Source: Bacteroides sp.
Lineage (GTDB): Bacteria; Bacteroidota; Bacteroidia; Bacteroidales; Bacteroidaceae
DNA: 21,158 bases
NCBI GenBank assembly: GCA_030151885.1
Contig: JASLCG010000091.1
Location: forward strand, 1-21,158
Reading direction: 5' to 3'
The notes beneath the pieces are model-generated. The model saw only the letters and a program-made list of their open reading frames with translations, ran no database searches and had not been told where the DNA came from. Below, piece by piece: positions 16,984-21,158 of the stretch; position 1 is the first letter of the stretch; each line of letters starts with the position of its first letter. The translations under genes and the position numbers were made by a program.

Positions 16984-17014
16984 GGTGAGATAAGGAGTTC
17001 TTCCTTATCTCGCC
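16984..17014 (+). terminator. Hairpin between susD and the GH20 gene
   Basis: A 13-bp stem (GGTGAGATAAGGA at 16984-16996 with 17002-17014, one G-U wobble) encloses a 5-base loop GTTCT. TTAATTTT follows, a poor T tract. It may act as a partial terminator or as a 3'-end stabiliser of the susCD message, not as a full stop, since the enzyme genes have no obvious promoter of their own. Confidence 0.55.
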
Positions 17015-17044
17015 TTAATTTTAAAAAGAAGGTATACCATTATT

Positions 17045-19333
17045 ATGAAAAGAATTTTACTGTTAATACTAATTGGCCTCATCCCTACTGTTGGAAATAT
17101 TTATGCCAAAAACCACCCTTTAATACCCTATCCGAAAGAGATCACTACAAGTGGTGATTCTTTTGTTTTCGATGCTAATAACCACATCTATATTGATTCA
17201 AATATTAAAACAGAGGTTATTACTGACTTTATTAAAAAGATAAATAATAGGTATGGTATTCAATTAGTTGTAGGCAAACCTAAAAAAGCTACTATTAAGT
17301 TTTTGAAAGATCCTAACCTAAAGGATGAAGCATACTTACTTAATATAAGTAAACAAAGTATTGAAGTAAAATCTTCTAGTGAAGCTGGATTATTTTATGC
17401 TATAAAAAGCATTGAACAACTGTTAAGTATAGAACAAACAAACTTACTTAATGGTAAACTAATATTACCTACTATCAAAATATATGATGAGCCTAGATTT
17501 GGTTATAGAGGAGTTATGATTGATGTTTCTCGTTATTTTTTACCTAAAAAAAACCTTCTATCTATAATAGAGGTTATGGGAGAGCTCAAACTGAATAAAC
17601 TCCATCTACACCTTGTAGATGATAATGGATGGAGAATTGAAATAAAAAAACACCCAAAACTAACAGACATAGGTGCTTGGAGAGTAAGTAGAAAGGAACT
17701 TTTTCCTGCACGAGAGAATCCAAAAAGAGACGAACCAACTCCTATAGGAGGATATTATACACAAGAGGATATTAGAGATATTGTAGCATTTGCCGCTGAA
17801 AGAATGATAGAGGTGATTCCTGAAATTGAAATGCCTGCCCATACAATATCGTCATTAGCTGCTTACCCAGAGTTAGCATGTCCTAACGTAACAGAATTTA
17901 TAGGGGTTCTTCCTGGTATTGGTGGACCAGCTGCACAATTTATCTACTGCGCAGGTAATGACAATGTCTTTACATTTTTAGAAGATGTTATTGACGAAGT
18001 TGTTGATCTATTCCCATCGAAGTATATACACTTAGGAGGAGATGAAGCCCAAAAACACTATTGGAAGAGTTGCCCACTATGTAAACAAAGGATGAAACAA
18101 GAAAATATTACTGAGGTAGAAGAACTTCAAGGATATTTTATGGAACGTATGAGTAAATATGTCAGGAGTAAAGGAAAAGAGGTTCTAGGATGGGATGAAG
18201 TTACTAATAGTAAGCTACCTAAAGACATTATTGTTTTTGGATGGCAAGGTGAAGGTAACGCTGCTCTTAAAGCTGCAAAACAAGGTCATAAGTTTGTTAT
18301 GACTCCAGCTAAAAAACTATATTTTATTAGGTATCAAGGCCCCCAATGGTATGAACCATTTACATACTTTGGAAATAACACCTTAAAAGCAGCTTACTTG
18401 TACGAGCCAATTAAAGAGAACTGGGATCCTAAATACAAAAATCTACTGATGGGTATTCAAGGGAGCTTGTGGACTGAGTTTTGTAATACTCCTAGCGATG
18501 TTGAATATTTGTTATTCCCTAGAATGTATGCTTTGGCCGAAAGAGCATGGAGTCCAGCTACTCAAACCGACTGGAAAAGCTTTATTAATCGACTAGAAGA
18601 AAACATCACTACTCTTGAAGATAAAGGAATGGAATATTCTAAAGCTATTTACAACTTAGATCACAAAGTTACTAGCGTAAATGGCTTTGTTAAAGTTGAG
18701 CTATTCTCTGATCATCCAGATGCTACCATTAAATATAGTTTCAATAAACTTAGTCCAATTCATAATGGAGAGAGTTACTCTCAGCCTATTTCAATAAGCA
18801 AATCTGAGGAATTAACAGCTCAAACCTTCATTAATAATAAACCCGTAGGACAACCTCTTACATTAAATATAAACTGGAATAAAGCAACTGCAAGACCTAT
18901 AAATGGAGCTCCTACAAATGGGCACTTACTAACTAATGGGTTAAAGGGAAGCAACAGACACTCTGATTTTGAGTGGGTAGGATGGTATAATTCAAATGGA
19001 GATTTTTCGGTAGAGCTAGATTCTATACAAAGTATTCACGAAGTAAGACTTGGATCAATTATAAACTTTGGAATGGGGGTACATCTACCTAAAAAGATAG
19101 AGATTTTAAGTAGTAAAGATGGTGAGAATTATACTTCGGAAGGTTCTAAAGAGTTTGAAAATGAAGAGATATTTTCTAAAACCACTGAAAAGAAAGATAT
19201 AATATGGAATAATTTATCTATTACAGCTAAATATATTAAATTCAAATTTACAAACCCTGGTGTTTGCCCTGATAATCATACAAGAGCAGGAATGCCTGTA
19301 TGGGTTTATTTTGACGAATTAGAAATTTACTAA
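17045..19333 (+). CDS. GH20 beta-N-acetylhexosaminidase with C-terminal discoidin-like domain
   Basis: This 762-residue protein has a signal peptide (about 1-21, MKRILLLILIGLI...IYA) for export to the periplasm. A GH20b-type N-terminal domain spans about 25-150 (PLIPYPKEI; SSEAGLFYAIKSIEQLL). The GH20 TIM barrel spans about 155-510, with HLVDDNGWRIE near 187 and the catalytic pair D333-E334 in HLGGDEAQKHYW, then GWQGEG, GSLWTEF and the closing ERAW. A short beta domain follows (about 545-615). The last 135 residues look like an F5/8-type C (discoidin) carbohydrate-binding domain (WVGWYNSNGDFSVEL; PVWVYFDELEIY). It removes terminal beta-linked GlcNAc or GalNAc. It is 12 bases upstream of the sulfatase, with which it probably works in sequence. 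No lipobox is seen. Confidence 0.95.
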   Translation: MKRILLLILIGLIPTVGNIYAKNHPLIPYPKEITTSGDSFVFDANNHIYIDSNIKTEVITDFIKKINNRYGIQLVVGKPKKATIKFLKDPNLKDEAYLLNISKQSIEVKSSSEAGLFYAIKSIEQLLSIEQTNLLNGKLILPTIKIYDEPRFGYRGVMIDVSRYFLPKKNLLSIIEVMGELKLNKLHLHLVDDNGWRIEIKKHPKLTDIGAWRVSRKELFPARENPKRDEPTPIGGYYTQEDIRDIVAFAAERMIEVIPEIEMPAHTISSLAAYPELACPNVTEFIGVLPGIGGPAAQFIYCAGNDNVFTFLEDVIDEVVDLFPSKYIHLGGDEAQKHYWKSCPLCKQRMKQENITEVEELQGYFMERMSKYVRSKGKEVLGWDEVTNSKLPKDIIVFGWQGEGNAALKAAKQGHKFVMTPAKKLYFIRYQGPQWYEPFTYFGNNTLKAAYLYEPIKENWDPKYKNLLMGIQGSLWTEFCNTPSDVEYLLFPRMYALAERAWSPATQTDWKSFINRLEENITTLEDKGMEYSKAIYNLDHKVTSVNGFVKVELFSDHPDATIKYSFNKLSPIHNGESYSQPISISKSEELTAQTFINNKPVGQPLTLNINWNKATARPINGAPTNGHLLTNGLKGSNRHSDFEWVGWYNSNGDFSVELDSIQSIHEVRLGSIINFGMGVHLPKKIEILSSKDGENYTSEGSKEFENEEIFSKTTEKKDIIWNNLSITAKYIKFKFTNPGVCPDNHTRAGMPVWVYFDELEIY

Positions 19334-19345
19334 TACAAATACTAT

Positions 19346-20875
19346 ATGAAAAAAATCACGTATTTATTACCGATTCTATCTGTTCCAGTGCTACCTATTC
19401 TGGCACAGACAAAAGAGACTAAACCTGTAAAACCTAATATTTTACTGATTTATGCAGATGATATTGGTTATGGAGACTTAAGCTGTAATGGTCAAAAAAC
19501 AATACATACACCCAACGTTGATAGGTTAGCTAGTGAAGGAGTTAGATTTACAAATGCACATAGCGCGGCTGCTACAAGTACACCTTCAAGATATGCTATG
19601 CTAACTGGCGAGTATGCATGGAGAAGAGAGGATACAGGAATAGCAAGAGGAGATGCTGGAATGATTATCCGTCCTGAACAATATACACTTGCAGACATGT
19701 TAAAAGATGCAGGTTATAAAACAGGGGTGATTGGTAAGTGGCATTTAGGCCTAGGAGATAAAACTGGTACGCAAGATTGGAACAAACAACTTATTCCAGG
19801 AACTAAAGACATAGGTTTTGATTACTCTTTTATTATGGCTGCTACTGGGGATAGAACTCCTTGTGTATACGTTAATAATGATTTAGTGGTTAATCTTGAT
19901 CCAAATGATCCTATTTACGTTAGTTATGAAAAGAACTTTGAAGGAGAACCTACGGGTAAAGATAATCCAGAGCTATTAACAATGCACCCATCCCAAGGAC
20001 ATGATCAATCCATCATTAATGGAATATCAAGGATTGGTTTTATGAAAGGCGGTAAGAAAGCCCTTTGGAAAGATGAAGAGATTGCTTATACTATTACTGA
20101 TAAAGCTGTTCAATACATAGAAGATCATAAAGACGAGCCTTTTTTCTTATATTTTGCAACTCAAGATGCACACGTGCCTAGAGTTCCTGCTCCTGAGTTT
20201 GTTGGAAAAAGTGGTATGGGACCAAGAGGAGATGTTATTTTGCAGTTTGACTGGAGTGTAGGACAGGTCTTAGATGCTCTTGATAGATTGGGCCTTACCG
20301 AAAATACTATCGTCATTTTATCAAGTGATAATGGACCTGTTGTAGATGATGGATATAAAGACCAAGCTGTCGAATTATTAGGTAACCATAAGCCTGCTGG
20401 ACCTTTCAGAGGTGGAAAGTACAGTGCCTTTGAAGGTGGTACAAGAGTGCCATGCTTATTAAGATGGCCTAATAAGGTTAAGCCTAAAGTATCTGATGCC
20501 TTAGTGTGTCACTTAGACTGGTATAGATCTTTTGCAAAGTTGTTAAATATAGAACTACCTGAAAAAGTGGCTAAAGACAGTCAAAATTATCTAAACACAT
20601 GGCTTGGAAAATCTGATAAGAGTAGAGAGTATTTAGTACTTCAAAATCTACAAAATAATTTGTCAATAACTCATAATAACTGGAAGTATATTAAACCAGG
20701 AAAAGGAGCAGCTTACAACCCTTTTACAGATATAGAATTAGGAAATAGCATGGATGTTCAGCTATATAATCTTAAGAACGACATTGAAGAGCAAATTAAT
20801 GTTAGTGACAAATACCCTAAAAAAGTCAAAGAACTAAGTAAAAAACTTACTCAAATCATAAATGAGAAAAACTAA
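19346..20875 (+). CDS. Serine-type S1 family sulfatase
   Basis: This 509-residue protein has a signal peptide (about 1-20, ending PILAQ) for the periplasm. The alkaline-phosphatase-like sulfatase fold starts with NILLIYADDIGYGD (calcium ligands D38-D39). The maturation motif is STPSRYAMLTG with S78 in place of the more usual cysteine. GKWHLG lies near 130, and SSDNGPVVDD supplies D328-N329. S78 must be turned into formylglycine by a radical-SAM maturase (anSME) that is not in this window. The sequence resembles Bacteroides sulfatases I place in SulfAtlas S1_15, which includes galactose/GalNAc-6-sulfatases; this is recalled, not searched. It is the last gene of the locus and ends 17 bases before the terminator stem. 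With GH20 it points to a sulfated amino-sugar glycan. Confidence 0.95.
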   Translation: MKKITYLLPILSVPVLPILAQTKETKPVKPNILLIYADDIGYGDLSCNGQKTIHTPNVDRLASEGVRFTNAHSAAATSTPSRYAMLTGEYAWRREDTGIARGDAGMIIRPEQYTLADMLKDAGYKTGVIGKWHLGLGDKTGTQDWNKQLIPGTKDIGFDYSFIMAATGDRTPCVYVNNDLVVNLDPNDPIYVSYEKNFEGEPTGKDNPELLTMHPSQGHDQSIINGISRIGFMKGGKKALWKDEEIAYTITDKAVQYIEDHKDEPFFLYFATQDAHVPRVPAPEFVGKSGMGPRGDVILQFDWSVGQVLDALDRLGLTENTIVILSSDNGPVVDDGYKDQAVELLGNHKPAGPFRGGKYSAFEGGTRVPCLLRWPNKVKPKVSDALVCHLDWYRSFAKLLNIELPEKVAKDSQNYLNTWLGKSDKSREYLVLQNLQNNLSITHNNWKYIKPGKGAAYNPFTDIELGNSMDVQLYNLKNDIEEQINVSDKYPKKVKELSKKLTQIINEKN

Positions 20876-20892
20876 ATAAGTTCTTGTATATT

Positions 20893-20931
20893 AAAAGAGG
20901 GTGCTAATATTATTTAGCACCCTCTTTTTTT
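20893..20931 (+). terminator. Intrinsic terminator of the susC operon
   Basis: Perfect 15-bp arms AAAAGAGGGTGCTAA (20893-20907) and 20914-20928 enclose a 6-base loop and end in a run of seven T (20925-20931). A run of A follows and another precedes the stem, so it may also work on the other strand. It closes the operon 17 bases after the sulfatase stop. Confidence 0.92.
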
Positions 20932-21029
20932 AAAAAAAAAGATCAATCCACATCTTTCTAGTAACTAATCGGTTACAAACAAAAAGAGAAAAATGTTGAA
21001 AATATTTATAAAAATAAACTCAAATATAT

Positions 21030-21060
21030 TTTGACATACCAAAAATAGGCTCTATATTTG
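21030..21060 (+). promoter_or_regulatory. Promoter of tRNA-Pro
   Basis: TTTG (21030-21033), exactly 19 bases, then TATATTTG (21053-21060) is a full match to the Bacteroidota housekeeping promoter. The mature tRNA starts 31 bases after the -7 box. The rest of the stretch 20932-21029 is AT-rich and holds nothing else recognisable. Confidence 0.85.
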
Positions 21061-21091
21061 CATCGCTTTTGGGAACAAACAATAGCACAAA

Positions 21092-21158
21092 CGGGGTGTA
21101 GCGCAGTCCGGTTAGCGCACCTGCTTTGGGAGCAGGGGGTCCCAGGTTCGAATCCTGG
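21092..21158 (+). tRNA. tRNA-Pro (anticodon TGG), 3' end cut by window edge
   Basis: The acceptor 5' strand CGGGGTG, D stem GCGC/GCGC, anticodon stem CCTGC/GCAGG around TTTGGGA (anticodon TGG), and T stem CCAGG/CCTGG around TTCGAAT are all present. The window ends at the T stem, so the acceptor 3' strand (expected CACCCCG plus discriminator) is missing. Confidence 0.95.

Noticed and set aside
20961..20976. Short inverted repeat GTAAC-N6-GTTAC before tRNA-Pro, and the 10-base TCTAGTAACT also found at 2227-2236
   Set aside because: Five-base arms without a T tract, and a 10-base match in AT-rich DNA, are within chance; nothing links the two tRNA flanks.

Overview
The window comes from the chromosome of a member of the Bacteroidota, most likely order Bacteroidales. 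The evidence is a SusC/SusD pair with a divergent hybrid two-component regulator, promoters of the Bacteroidota type (TTTG, about 19 bases, TAnnTTTG) in front of both tRNA genes, and an argR-GNAT-argG-argC-argD-proC cluster of the kind seen in that order. The DNA is visibly AT-rich (about one third GC by eye), and base composition looks uniform throughout. No insertion sequence, integrase, phage gene or CRISPR array was seen.

Left part (1-2370, minus strand): the beginning of sucC (succinyl-CoA synthetase beta subunit) runs off the left edge. It is followed by a secreted, probably outer-membrane DUF4421-type protein with its own promoter, and a tRNA-Phe(GAA) with a clear promoter and a strong intrinsic terminator.

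Arginine/proline block (about 2570-7928, plus strand): argR, a GNAT acyltransferase, argG, argC, argD and proC, closely spaced. The argR promoter -7 box lies inside a dyad (ATGCA-N6-TGCAT), which suggests ArgR autoregulation of the whole operon. The GNAT is the best candidate for the first step (N-acylglutamate synthase, possibly N-succinyl as in Bacteroides). A terminator-like hairpin with a T6 tract sits immediately before proC.

Polysaccharide utilisation locus (7954-20931): an HTCS regulator on the minus strand, then divergently SusC, SusD, a GH20 beta-hexosaminidase with a C-terminal discoidin-like domain, and a serine-type S1 sulfatase, closed by a strong terminator. The HTCS would sense a periplasmic oligosaccharide. 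SusC/D would import the glycan, and the GH20 and sulfatase would remove terminal N-acetylhexosamine and sulfate, so a sulfated amino-sugar glycan (mucin, glycosaminoglycan or similar) is the likely substrate class. The 200-base divergent region contains a 13-bp direct repeat spaced exactly 21 bp apart just upstream of the susC -7 box, the best candidate for the HTCS operator. A tRNA-Pro(TGG), cut by the right edge, ends the window.

No clearly new biological system was found. The most useful leads are regulatory: the HTCS direct repeat, the ArgR dyad on the promoter, and the hairpins before proC and between susD and the GH20 gene. The arginine-operon acyltransferase is a further lead.
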